Shown: positions 24,733 to 36,402 of the stretch, one piece after another
Numbering within the stretch: position 1 is the first letter of the stretch
Layout: every line of letters begins with the position of its first letter
Assembly (NCBI RefSeq): GCF_002775205.1
Contig: NC_036457.1
Location: forward strand, 3,767,650 to 3,831,649
From: Xiphophorus maculatus
Taxonomy: Eukaryota > Chordata > Actinopteri > Cyprinodontiformes > Poeciliidae
Reading direction: 5' to 3'
Length of the DNA: 64,000 nt
Notes under the pieces: generated by a model
Told to the model about the DNA's origin: nothing
Database searches by the model: none
Seen by the model: the letters and a program-made list of their open reading frames with translations, nothing else
Program-made: the position numbers and the translations under genes

Positions 24733-27700
24733 ATGTTGGTTCTGGTTCTGGTTCTGGTCGTTGTGCTTCAGTTTGAAGGTAAAGATCTGTTTTCTTTGGT
24801 TTACTGTTGCATTTTATGAAAATATGAGAATTAATATTTAGAAGTTATAATTGCCTATTAGTTAATCAAGTTTTTACTAAGCATATAAAACGATGTGGAA
24901 AAAAATTGGATTTAACATTTTTCTTTTGTCAACTCAAACTTGTAATCTGACAGATTAAAACGTTAATTTATGCTGCTATAAAAATATCTTAGATTTTTAA
25001 GGGATTGAAAATAAAAAAGATTGTTATAGCAGTTGCCCTGCGACAGACTGGCGACCTGTCCAGGTGACCCCGCCTCTCGCCCGAAACGATCGCTGGAGAT
25101 GCAGCAGGACCTCCTGACGCCGACAGGGACCCGGGTGTTAGAAAATGGATGGATGTTATAGCAATAAATCTAACATTGTGCAACAAAGATTTTAAAGAAG
25201 TACAAACCTTCACAGTTTTTGTGAAGGATGAATTGTGTCAAACTTTAATGTCTTTGTTTCTGCTGCAGGAACCAGAGGAGGAGAAATTCATCTCTATCAC
25301 AGAGAAGGAGAAAATGTTGTTCTACCTTGTAACATTCCCGCATCGTCTTACCAATGCTCCAATGTTAACTGGTTTTACAACAAGGGTAAAAATACAAATA
25401 CTCAGCAGAAGGTTTTCAAAGGAAGAGTTATTCAGAGTTTACCTCCGTATGACAAGTTTAATGTGAGCAGCAGCTGCTCTCTGACCATCAACACCATCAC
25501 TGCTGATGATGCTGGAAGATACACCTATAGACCTGGTTCAGGAACCTCCTCAGATCATTTTGTCTATCTGAATGTTTTAACCAGTGAGTATGTAGACCTG
25601 AATGATTTAACTCTCAGACTCTTTGCTTCTGATCAACTTGGTGAAATGTTGGTCAGATGTTTCTGACATCATCAGTTCTGATTTCCTTTTTCTCTGAAAC
25701 CTTGAACTTCTTTGGACTTTAACATGAGGGAACGTCTCAGTGACCTGATGCAGTCAGAAGTTCACATGTTGTTCTGTCAGAGAAACAATCATTTATTTAG
25801 ATTCAAATAAACATTACCCATCAGTCCACACACCTGGTTTAACTTTGCAGTCAATATATTACATCGAAGACATTAGTTTATTTGTTAAACATTGGTTTAC
25901 CTACCAATGATTGACGTAAACTCAAAATGCAGTTTAAATGTCTGCCCTGTACCTCTGTTGGGTTTCTGCTACTTCCTGTTCCAGCTTCCATCAGGAAGTC
26001 GGCTCATCAGAGTGAACGTTGTGCTCGGCTGCTGAGGATGTTTAGATTAATCAGTTTATCTCTTATGGTGGATCAATGTTTGATCAAACTACTGAATCAT
26101 TTACTTTAAAGATGTCTTGTTTTTTTCCGTCATGCTGATGAAAACCTGCTGAGATTCATCAAATAACATGAAGACCAAATCTAAAAAAGTTATCAAAATG
26201 TTACATTGTTATTAGTTTATATTCTACTGTCTGAAGCCTGAGACACTTAACCCTTTAAGGTTTTCACTTTAGAAAAAGTTACTTTAACATCTTCTAGACT
26301 TAGACAACAGTTTTTATTTTTCTTTCAGTTTCAAACGAATTTTCAACAAAGGATGATTTTGCATTAGAGTGTTCCCTGGAGAGATACAGTGGGTTGGATG
26401 TTTGTCCAGAGAACAGTTTCCGCTGGTTGGATGAACAGGAACTGAACTGACTGAAGGTGTTTGTTTCGACTTAAGAGGACCGAGACTCTGTGTTTCCTCT
26501 CTAACTGTGAAGAATGAGAGCGACACCAGCAGAAACTACACCTGCCAGTTTGTTGAAGGAAACAGAGTGAAGGCTGAAGATCACTACACAAGTGAGGTTA
26601 AAGGTGTGACACTTTTTATTTACTGAGGAAATTAGATAAACAGCAGGTATTAGGAATCAATAGTCTGTTTAAAAGTCTAAACCAGTTTTCCACCTGAAAC
26701 AAAACTGTTTAATTAATTACTTTTTTTATGCCTGATAAATAAGAATGAAAGTTTAAATCACTGAAACAACCTTTATGAAAGAAAGAGGACAAACTTATCA
26801 CTACAAAATTAAAGCTAGTGTTTTACATACAGTGGTACTAAGTGAGATTTATGTTCATAACATGAACATATGTGAAAGCAAAGACTGATAACTGAAGATA
26901 TTTCAGATTTGGGTCTTTTCCTTTACTTACTTTTGACTCAATCAGCATAAATATTAGAATTTATACAATTTTGTTGTGTTGTAATTATTTTTCAAGCTTT
27001 TTCCCCCCTTTTTTAATTCCTTTGTCATCTTTTACAAACCTGACAAAAATATGGCTACGTGTGTAATAGTTTTATATATTTTTGTTTGTGCAGTTTGAAG
27101 AGAAAAATCTCTGGTTTCAGTTGTTGAATGCTGATAAATTCCTTTATGAAAATATTGTAAAATATATCCTTTTTTTGCATTCAGAGAAACCGATAATAGG
27201 TAGTACAACACACAGACATTATTATTATTATTATATAATTAATAGCTAAATGTAGAGCAAAATATTTCTCTCTTTCTCAGGAGTTGTCACAACAGAACAA
27301 GTCCATCTCTACCACAAAGCTGGAGATGAAGCTGTTCTGCCCTGTAACAGACCTTCATCATCATCATGTTCCTCTGTTAACTGGCTTTATAAGAGAAATG
27401 AAGACATGAAATATCAACAGGAAGTTCAGAGAGGAATCGTTCAGAGTTCACCTCGTTCTGCCAGGCTGAGTTTGGACAGAATCTGTTCTCTGATCATCAA
27501 CAACATCACAGCTGAGGATGCTGGACGTTACCGCTGCAGATATAATGCATATGTTTATCTAAACATGCTGATCAGTAAGTAATCTAAATAATGACTCTAC
27601 CTGCTGATTTCAGTCTTTTTAAGATCTGACTGTTTAGATCATGATGTGTTTTTAGTTCAGTCAGGACTGGAACTGGATCCGTCTGATTTTAGAGACTGAA

Positions 27701-29132
27701 ATCTGTTCAGTTCTCTCATTATGATGATATTTATGTTGTAGTGGTGAAACTAATTTAATGATATTTCCAATGGCTAATCTTTGTATTTTATCGCAAAATG
27801 TTTTGTCTGCAATGTTTCCATAGAAAAGCTGCTGATCATTACCATAAAAATAAAAGATTTTCTCTATGAAAAGTCTTAATAATGAAATGTGATTTTCTTA
27901 TTTTCTTTCAGTCTCCTCATCTCCTACTGTTGATCCAACAAAGAATGAAGACGTAACATTATTCTGTTCTCTGTTGAGATACAGATCATCAGGTTCTTGT
28001 CCAGATAAAAGTCTCCTCTGGTTGAACGAAACAGGAAGTGAGCTGACTGAAGGTGATGGATATAAATCTGGAGGACAGACTGGTTGTGTTTCTCTTCTGA
28101 CTGTGAATCTTCAGAGCAGCAGAAGATTCACCTGCCAGTTTGTTGAAGGAAACGAAGTGAAGATAGAAGCTCAGTATGGATCTGAAGGTATGAAGTCTTA
28201 TTCTTATAAATAAGTTAAAATTTTGCACTGAAACACATCAGCTTCTGTGTAAATATCTCATTGATTTATTGTGAATCTTATGATTAAACAATATATTTCT
28301 AATTTATTGTCAATAATTTGGACACTTTGACTTTTCACACCACAGTTTCTATGTAGATCTCCAGTTTTCTTCTCCATCATGGTGGTTCAGGTTCTCCTTG
28401 GTTCTACATGTGGATCCAAAGTCACAAACACTCAGATTGATGTTCAGTCCACCATCATGTTCAAACTATTTTCTTCCTAAATCAGATGAAAATGATCCCA
28501 TCAGGTTGTTGCTCCGTCTCCTCCTCAGGCCCCCCCGCCTCGTCTCCTCTGAGCTTCATCATGTTGACTCTGAAGATCACAGGACTGATCCTGATGGTTG
28601 GAATCACTGTTGGTATCATCAGAACCAGAGGTGAGGAAACTCAGCTACAATGGAGACGATTTACACAGTTCTTACTTTAATCACTTTATTCTGTTTTTCA
28701 CTGCAGGGAGAAAAAAGCCTCAGAAAGACATTAATGTAAGAGAAACAATCATGAAAAATACATTCATAGACCTTTTATATGTAGATTATAAATGACAATC
28801 TTGTTTCTTTAGACTTGAAATTTCCATCTTGTAACATCAATTGCCCAATATTGCTTTATTCTTCTTCTTTTTAAAACCTTTACCTGAAAACATCTCAGAA
28901 GAAAAACATGATTTGACTTTTAAATCATGTAAAACTGTTATTTTTGCCTGTATTTTCTCATTACTATCCTTTGTGATGCTTTTGAAGTTTCTCTCTAAAT
29001 GTCCCTTTTGTGTCTGTAACTGTTTTATCCAGTCAATATCTGCTTGTATCTCAGGTTCGTTTTGCTGTTGATGACGACACAGTGACCTTTGAAAATGATG
29101 GAGAACGTTCTGCTGCCGCCGCGCTCCACTGA
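24733..29132 (+). CDS. Ig-superfamily receptor, copy A (damaged; possible pseudogene)
   Basis: Exons: 24733-24778 (signal peptide MLVLVLVLVVVLQFEG), 25269-25583 (V1), 26329-26603 (C1), 27281-27574 (V2), 27912-28187 (C2), 28529-28630 (transmembrane), 28707-28735 and 29055-29132 (tail, stop 29130). Two defects are visible. In V1 the second canonical cysteine (YxC) is tyrosine: RYTYRP against YTCRP in copies B and C (codon 25526-25528). In C1 one base is missing against copy B (GATGAACAGG for GATGATACAGG), giving a stop at 26448-26450. Because C1 is a phase 1-1 exon, skipping it would restore a 379-aa V1-V2-C2 receptor. The last Ig domain, transmembrane segment (FIMLTLKITGLILMVGITVG) and tail are intact. 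Family name not recognised; it belongs to the large unnamed fish V-set receptor group. Confidence 0.7.
25020..25155. repeat. LINE-type (L2/Maui-like) 3' tail
   Basis: CCTGCGACAGACTGGCGACC, TGACCCCGCCTCTCGCCC and the end AAAATGGATGGATG match the very common 3' tail of fish L2-clade elements. It sits in intron 1 of copy A only; copies B and C lack it at the same place. Confidence 0.65.
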
Positions 29133-29352
29133 GCTTCATCACATCCATGAAGATTCATTAAAAAAGCTTCATTTTAACTGTAAACCAGTCCAAAAGGATA
29201 TTTTGCATTGAGTTAACTGCATATGTAATTTTAATTGTGTTAAATTCAGTGTTGATTAAAAACACCGTAGATAAGATAAAAGCTGATTGTTTAGTCTAGA
29301 ATAGTTTGGGATAAGATGCTTTAAATGTGTTGTTTGCTTCCTGTTTGGTGTA

Positions 29353-29358
29353 AATAAA
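29353..29358 (+). promoter_or_regulatory. Poly(A) signal, Ig copy A
   Basis: AATAAA about 220 bases after the stop codon, at the same relative position in copies B (35582) and C (41783). Confidence 0.6.
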
Positions 29359-29399
29359 AGATTTGTCACATATTTTGTCGTATTTCAAAGAACTCGTGT

Positions 29400-30060
29400 T
29401 TTATAAAAGGAAATCATGTAGAGCAGGAGGGATTTGCTGATCACTCATTGGTTAATGTCCAGAACGTGGGAGGAGAGAGGAGAAAGGACAAGAAGTAAAA
29501 TATGGGGCTTTGTTGAAGTTTTAAAAAGTCCCGTTTTGTTTTTCCTTATCAAACATGTTTTGGACCAGTCAGCTCCTGATGTTCAGTCGGTTTCATCCTT
29601 ATCTGGCGCTGTGCTGGTTTTGGCCTGGAGGTTATCCTTCTGAAAGCTTTGCTCTCATTGCTTACGTTGTTCTGTGTCTTATTTTGGACAGAGGAGCTAA
29701 GACAGAATCCATCTTGTTTGAAGAGACTGGAGGAAAAACTGACCATTTTTTCTCACTTTTACTCCAATTTGCAATATTTGCTCTCATTTCAACTGCTTAC
29801 TTTTTGTGTTCACTCTGTTATTGTTCTTTCCATAGAAGCTACACCTGGTCTGGTTTAGCTGTGATACCTTCCTGCAGGAGGGCATCCACCAGGATGATGC
29901 TGCCATCAACTAATTGTTCTCCTTCTCCTGCTGTTAACATTCCTGGAATCCACAGCTGTAAAATATGGCAGTGAAGATCAACTTCAAGGTTCTTTCATGT
30001 ACACAAGTGATGCTTGTCCAGAGAACAGTTTCCACTGGTTGGAAAACTGTGTGTGCGTAC
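29400..30060 (+). pseudogene. Spacer relic of an older Ig gene (unit A)
   Basis: At 30008-30045 GATGCTTGTCCAGAGAACAG then TTTCCACTGGTTGG matches the C1 exon of the receptors (GATGTTTGTCCAGAGAACAG at 26395), so a piece of a degenerate Ig C-type exon lies downstream of each gene. The preceding 29555-29974 is an open 139-codon frame kept in unit B with one replacement. It has hydrophobic stretches (FALIAYVVLCLIL) but no recognised domain and no splice support. Confidence 0.45.
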
Positions 30061-30908
30061 ACATTCATTGTATGAAATAATTTGGGTTATAATTAATTAT
30101 ATTTGTGTACAATTAATATAACCTAAAGATTATATTGTATATTTACACACATTTAAAGACTCTAATCTTTAAAACTGTTGATGGACTCTGGTCCAGACAG
30201 CTGGCATTTCTTCTTCTACTGGTCTGACTGGTTGTAGCATCAGGTCACATTTAATGTCAACAGAAGAGGAGGCTTATAGATGGCCAACTGGGCAGCAGAG
30301 CATTCTGGGATTTGTAGTATAAGCAGTGAATGGAAAAGTAAATATTCACCACTAATAATAGAGTAAGAGTATAAAATACTTTTATTCTAAAGTATTTATA
30401 TTTTCTGCTGTAAGGATCCAGTTGGACCTGTTTGGATTCTGTTCTGACTCGGTTTATTTGCTCTGTCTCAGAGCTGCTGGTGTTAGTGGACTGACTGCAG
30501 CCCATTAATATGCATCACAGTTTATCTCTGACTGCTCAGGCAGGAAATTAGAACAAGTTGCACAAAAAATATACTGTTAAACAGCAGGAAATAAGATTTT
30601 GTTTTTATTTTCTCCACCAGCAAATCCTTCAGCTAAAACATTTAGTTCATTTGAGTGTTACAGAGTGACAGAATTAAATGTAGTTTAAATGTTCATTTCT
30701 AACTAAAGTTTTGCTGGTTGCTTGTTTTGATGGTTTTCTGTCAGTTTCTGGAAATGATCAAATTGATAAGAGGAAAATGACAGAATAGGTAGGGACGTGA
30801 ATTTGATTTCAATCATTATTTCAGCCACAAACAGGAAACATCATCAGTATTTTCAGATCAGCAGCAGAGAAAAGTCTCTCAGTTCAGCGGCTGATAGACG
30901 GACAGGAG

Positions 30909-33900
30909 ATGTTGGTTCTGGTTCTGGTTCTGATCGTTGTGCTTCAGTTTGAAGGTAAAGATCTGTTTTCTTTCACATCAAGATGAGAAAAATTAAAGGA
31001 CATTTTGGTTTATTTCTGTATTTTACAACAAGTTGTGTATTAGTTAATCAGTTTTGTACCAAATATATAGAAACATTTTCAAGGATTAAAATGCTAATTA
31101 CTATTGTTGTAAACATGTCTAGAATAGCTCCTTAAAAGGTAGACAATAGAATGTTTTAACAACAAATCAAACATCATATAACATAAATAACTACACAATT
31201 TTAATTTCACCTTCATGATTGTATTTGTGAATGAAGAGGTGTTTAGAACTTTAATGTGTCTGTTTCTGCTGCAGGAACCAGAGAAGAAGAACTGCATCTG
31301 TATCACAGTTACAGGCATAATGTTGTTCTACCTTGTAACAGTCCTTCATCGCTTTCCTCATGCTCTGATGTTACCTGGTTTTATAACAAAGATAAAAATA
31401 CTCAGCAAACGGTTTGGAACGGAGCAGATTATCAGATTTCACATGGAGCTCACAAGTTTAATTTGAGCAGCAGCTGCTCTCTGATCATCAACTACATTGA
31501 TAATGATGATGCTGGACTCTACACCTGTAGACCTGGTTCTAATGCCTCCTCAGATGGTTTTGTCTATCTGAATGTTTTAACCAGTGAGTATGTAGACCTG
31601 AATGATTGAACTTGTTAACACCTCTGCTGTGTTTCTGCTCCTTCCTGTTTGAGCTGGGGGCGGGGCCAAGCTGTGATGTCATCAGGAAGTCGGCTCATCA
31701 GAGTGAACGTTGTGCTCGGCTGCTGAGGATGTTTAGATTTAATCAGTTTATCTCTTATGGTGACTCAATGTTTGCTTAAACTACTGAATCATTTACCGTA
31801 CTTTAAAGATATTTTGTTTTTTCCATCATGCTGATAAAAACCTGCTGAGATCTATAATATTAGTTCAGATCAATCATCAAGAGACATGAAGACAAAATCA
31901 AAAATTTTATCAAAATGATCTTGTTACTATTTATTTATTTTATATTGTACTGTCTGCAACATGAGACTCTTAACCTTTTGTTAAGATTCTCACTTAGAGA
32001 AAGTTACTTTAACATCTTTCAGACTGAGACAGCAGTTTTTATTTTTCTTTCAGTTTATGAACAACATGTCTCTTCAGTAAAGGATGAGTTCACAGTAAAG
32101 TGTTCCCTGGAGAGATACAGTGGGTTGGATGTTTGTCCAGAGAACAGTTTCCGCTGGTTGGATGATACAGGAACTGAACTGACTGAAGGTGTTAGTTTCG
32201 ACGTAAGAGGACCGAGACTCTGTGTTTCCTCTCTAACTGTGAAGGATGAGAGCGACAGAGGCTACACCTGCCAGTTTGTTGAAGGAAACAGTATGAAAAT
32301 TGAAGTAAACTACGCACCACTTACCTTTAAAGGTATGATGACTTTTATTAAATGAGAAAAACAACAGGAAATACAAGGATTTTGTGAATGTTTTTTTTTT
32401 AATATTCATCAGTTCACTTTATTTCGGTAAATTATCAACATTAAACAGAAAACAAAAACGTAACAATAAACAATCCCATAATTTACCAAAAAAGGAATAG
32501 GCTGAAGCCAAAAACTTGTTCACATACTTGCCAGCCTACCGTCATAAAAGATATCTTCTGTAAATATAGATATACATACAAAACTACATACAAACACACA
32601 TGTATATACATGTAAACACATACGTTTTATACAAACATGATTACACAATGCATATATACATCTACGAAACTGTATAAGATATCATTTTACATTTTAAGGC
32701 TCTTTTAAAGCTTTAAATATTTTTGCAATAAAATCTAAAGTTTTCTATGGAAGAGGATTAAGGCCACTGAAAAAAAAATAATTCTGACTTTTTTCTCAGA
32801 ATTTAGGGATTAAAGTCAGAATTATTTTTTGTTTTTTTTCCAGTGGCCCTAATGCTCTTCTGTAGTTTTCCGCCTGAAACAAGCCAGACAAATAAGATTC
32901 AGACCATTTTTATTATCTGCTGTAGTTTAAATCATTTAAACAACCTTTATGAAAGAAAGAGGACAAACTTATCACTACAGAATTAAAGCCAGTGTTTTAC
33001 ATGAAGTGGTTCTATGAGGGATTTATGTTCATAATAACATGAATAAGGGTGAAAGCAAAAAGTGATAACTGAAGATATTTCATATTGAGATTTTTTTTTC
33101 TTTTCTTACTTTTAACAATAAATAATAAAGTCAGAATTTATGCAAATTTGCTTATACAATTTATGGGGGTTTTTGTCGTCTTTTTTGGACCTGCGGTAAA
33201 AAATAGTTTTATGACTAGGAGTAAAACGGTACACCAAATAGCCTAACTGTAAATAAATACATTTTTATTTCTATATTTTGAAGAGAAAAATCTGTGGTTG
33301 CAATTGTTCACCACAGATATTTTCCTTTGTTAAAATATTATTTTATAAAATGCATTTTGTTTTTTTACTTTAAACAGATTCTCTTTTGGAAGTGAATACA
33401 GGCAGAAAAGCACAGAGATAATTATTATTTTAAAGTACGATAAAATGTTTCTGAATGTGTTTTTTTAGCAGAAAACAGAGAAAGAATCCAGATCTACCAC
33501 AGAGCAGGAGATGAAGCTGTTCTGCCCTGTAACAGATCTTCATCATTCAACTCATGCTCCTCTGTTGACTGGCTTTATGAGAGAAATGAAGACATGAACA
33601 AGGAACAGGAAGTTCAGAGAGGAATCGTTCAGAGTTCATCTCGTTCTGCCAGGCTGAGTTTGGACAGAAACTGTTCTCTGATCATCAACAACATCAATGC
33701 TGAGGATGCTGGACTTTACACCTGTCAGCCTGAAGATGGAAGCAGTTATGAAACAGATGTGTATCTAAACATGCTGATCAGTAAGTAATCTAAATAATGA
33801 CTCTACCTGCTGATTTCAGTCTTTTTAAGATCTGACTGTTTAGATCATGATGTGTTTTTAGTTCAGTCAGGACTGGAACTGGATCCGTCTGATTTTAGAG

Positions 33901-35361
33901 ACTGAAATCTGTTCAGTTCTCTCATTATGATGATATTTATGTTGTAGTGGTGCAGATTATTTAGTTATACTACCAAAGGCCGACCTTCATAGTTATTGCC
34001 AGATGTTAGTCTTCAATGTTTTTACAGAACAGCAACTATTAAAGACAATAGAAATAAAAGTTGTACTTTTGTTTCTCTATATAGAAAATATTTAGTTCTG
34101 ATAGGTTGTCTTATTTTCTTTCAGTCTCTTCATATCTACCAGCTATTAATCCAACAAAGAATGAAGTGATCACATTATTCTGTTATATGGTGAGATCCGG
34201 GTGGTTCAGTTCTTGTCCAGATAAAAGTCTCCTCTGGGTGAACGAAACAGGAAGTGAACTGACTAGTGAAGGTGATGGATATAAATCTGGAGGACAGATT
34301 GGTTGTGTTTCTCTTCTGACTGTGAATCTTCAGAGCAGCAGAAGATTCACCTGCCAGTTTGTTGAAGGAAACGAAGTGAAGATAGAAGCTCACTATGGAT
34401 CTGAAGGTATGAAGTCTTATTCTTATGAATAAGTTAAAATTTTGCAATGGAAAACATTCATTGCAACATTTTCCAATAAATTTATTGATTTATTTCATCT
34501 TATTATTAAACAATATATTTCTAATTTATTGTCATTATTTTGGACACTTTGACTTTTCACACCACAGTTTCTATGTAGATCTCCAGTTTTCTTCTCCATC
34601 ATGGTGGTTCAGGTTCTCCTTGGTTCTACATGTGGATCCAAAGTCACAGACACTCAGATTGATGTTCAGTTCAAACTATTTTCTTCCTAAATCAGATGAA
34701 AATGATCCCATCAGGTTGTTGCTCCGTCTCCTCCTCAGGCCCCCCCGCCTCGTCTCCTCTGAGCTTCATCATGTTGACTCTGAAGATCACAGGACTGATC
34801 CTGATGGTTGGAATCACTGTTGGTATCATCAGAACCAGAGGTGAGGAAACTCAGCTACAATGGAGACGATTTACACAGTTCTTACTTTAATCACTTTATT
34901 CTGTTTTTCACTGCAGGGAGAAAAAAGCCTCAGAAAGACATTAATGTAAGAGAAACAATCATGAAAAATACATTCATAGACCTTTTATACATAGATGGAA
35001 AAAGACAATCTTGTTTCTTTAGACTTAAAATTTCCATCTTGTAACATCAATTGCCCAATATTGCTTTATTCTTCTTCTTTTTAAAACCTTTACCTGAAAA
35101 CATCCCAGAAGAAAAACATGATTTGACTTTTAAATCATGTAAAACTGTTATTTTTGCCTGAGTGCTGAATGTGTTAAATTATTTTCTCTGTACTATCCTT
35201 TGTGATGCTTTTGAAGTTTCTCTCTAAATGTCCCTTTTGTGTCTGTAACTGTTTTATCCAGTTAATTTCTGCTTGTATCTCAGGTTCGTTTTGCTGTTGA
35301 TGACGACACAGTGACCTTTGAAAATGATGGAGAACGTTCTGCTGCCGCCGCGCTCCACTGA
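30909..35361 (+). CDS. Ig-superfamily receptor, copy B (intact, V-C-V-C)
   Basis: Exons: 30909-30954 (signal), 31275-31583 (V1), 32054-32332 (C1), 33469-33780 (V2; a NAGNAG acceptor allows 33472), 34125-34406 (C2), 34739-34840 (transmembrane), 34917-34945 and 35284-35361 (tail). All joins are in phase and give 478 aa. V1 shows VVLPC, VTWFYN and DDAGLYTCRP; V2 shows AVLPC, VDWLYE and DAGLYTCQP; C1 and C2 share a form with CP(E/D), L-W, L-V and YTCQFVEGN or FTCQFVEGN. The membrane segment FIMLTLKITGLILMVGITVG contains a lysine, and the tail (GRKKPQKDIN, VRFAVDDDTVTFENDG) has no ITIM or ITAM. This suggests a cell-surface immune-type receptor using an adaptor for signalling; ligand unknown. No assigned family name. 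Confidence 0.85.
32385..32660. repeat. Dispersed teleost repeat insertion
   Basis: Present in intron 3 of copy B and absent from copies A and C. It begins with a T run and contains AAAAAAGGAATAGGCTGAAG and CACATACTTGCCAGCCTACC, resembling a common fish retroposon end, followed by a TACATACA-rich tail. Confidence 0.5.
32745..32872. mobile_element. Palindromic MITE-like hairpin
   Basis: AAGAGGATTAAGGCCACTG at the left and CAGTGGCCCTAATGCTCTT at the right are inverted repeats, and the interior (AATAATTCTGACTTTTT ... AAAGTCAGAATTATTTTTT) is also complementary, so nearly the whole 128 bases can fold on itself. It has no coding sequence. It lies in copy B intron 3 only. Confidence 0.75.
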
Positions 35362-35581
35362 GCTTCATCACAGCCATGAAGATTCATTAAAAAAGCTTTA
35401 TTTTAACTGTAATTCAATCCAAAAGGATATTTTGCATTGAGTTAACTGCATATGTAATTTTAATTGTGTTAAATTCAGTGTTAATTAAAAACACCGTAGA
35501 TAAGATAAAAGCTGATTGTTTAGTCTAGAATAGTTTGGGATAAGATGCTTTAAATGTGTTGTTTGCTTCCTGTTTGGTGTA

Positions 35582-35587
35582 AATAAA
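35582..35587 (+). promoter_or_regulatory. Poly(A) signal, Ig copy B
   Basis: AATAAA in the conserved 3' UTR about 220 bases after the stop. Confidence 0.6.
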
Positions 35588-35629
35588 TATTTGTCACATA
35601 TTTTGTCGTATTTCAAAGAACTCGTGTTT

Positions 35630-36290
35630 TATAAAAGGAAATCATGTAGAGCAGGAGGGATTTGCTGATCACTCATTGGTTAATGTCCAGAACGTGGGAG
35701 GAGAGAGGAGAAAGGACAGGAAGTAAAATATGGGGCTTTGTTGAAGTTTTAAAAAGTCCCGTTTTGTTTTTCCTTATCAAACATGTTTTGGACCAGTCAG
35801 CTCCTGATGTTCAGTCGGTTTCATCCTTATCTGGCGCTGTGCTGGTTTTGGCCTGGAGGTTATCCTTCTGAAAGCTTTGCTCTCATTGCTTACGTTGTTC
35901 TGTGTCTTATTTTGGACAGAGGAGCTAAGACAGAATCCATCTTGTTTGAAGAGACTGGAGGAAAAACTGACCATTTTTTCTCACTTTTACTCCAATTTGC
36001 AATAGTTGCTCTCATTTCAACTGCTTACTTTTTGTGTTCACTCTGTTATTGTTCTTTCCATAGAAGCTACACCTGGTCTGGTTTAGCTGTGATACCTTCC
36101 TGCAGGAGGGCATCCACCAGGATGATGCTGCCATCAACTAATTGTTCTCCTTCTCCTGCTGTTAACATTCCTGGAATCCACAGCTGTAAAATATGGCAGT
36201 GAAGATCAACTTCAAGGTTCTTTCATGTACACAAGTGATGCTTGTCCAGAGAACAGTTTCCACTGGTTGGAAAACTGTGTGTGCGTACAC
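35630..36290 (+). pseudogene. Spacer relic of an older Ig gene (unit B)
   Basis: Near-identical to the segment at 29400-30060, including the Ig C1-like fragment GATGCTTGTCCAGAGAACAG at 36237 and the 139-codon frame (35783-36202). Confidence 0.45.
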
Positions 36291-36402
36291 ATTCATTGTA
36301 TGAAATAATTTGGGTTATAATTAATTATATTTGTGTACAATTAATATAACCTAAAGATTGTATATTTACACACATTTGAAGACTCTAATCTTTAAAACTG
36401 TT

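Larger units (their letters stand above)
24090..30179 (+). repeat. Tandem duplication unit A of the Ig receptor cluster
   Basis: Starts at GGACTCTGGTCCAGACAGCTGG-like sequence and ends CTCTAATCTTTAAAACTGTT, where it abuts the same left-end sequence of unit B at 30180. Promoter region, introns, exons and 3' spacer are all homologous to unit B. The signal-exon ATGs are 6176 bp apart and the last exons 6229 bp apart. Confidence 0.85.
30180..36402 (+). repeat. Tandem duplication unit B of the Ig receptor cluster
   Basis: Homologous to unit A over its length. It differs by a transposon-derived insertion (about 32385-32870) in intron 3 and by lacking the LINE tail of copy A. Confidence 0.85.

Noticed and set aside
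28398-28795. Frames around the transmembrane exon present in all three Ig copies
   Set aside because: Out of frame with the receptor; conserved only because the DNA of this block is nearly identical between copies.
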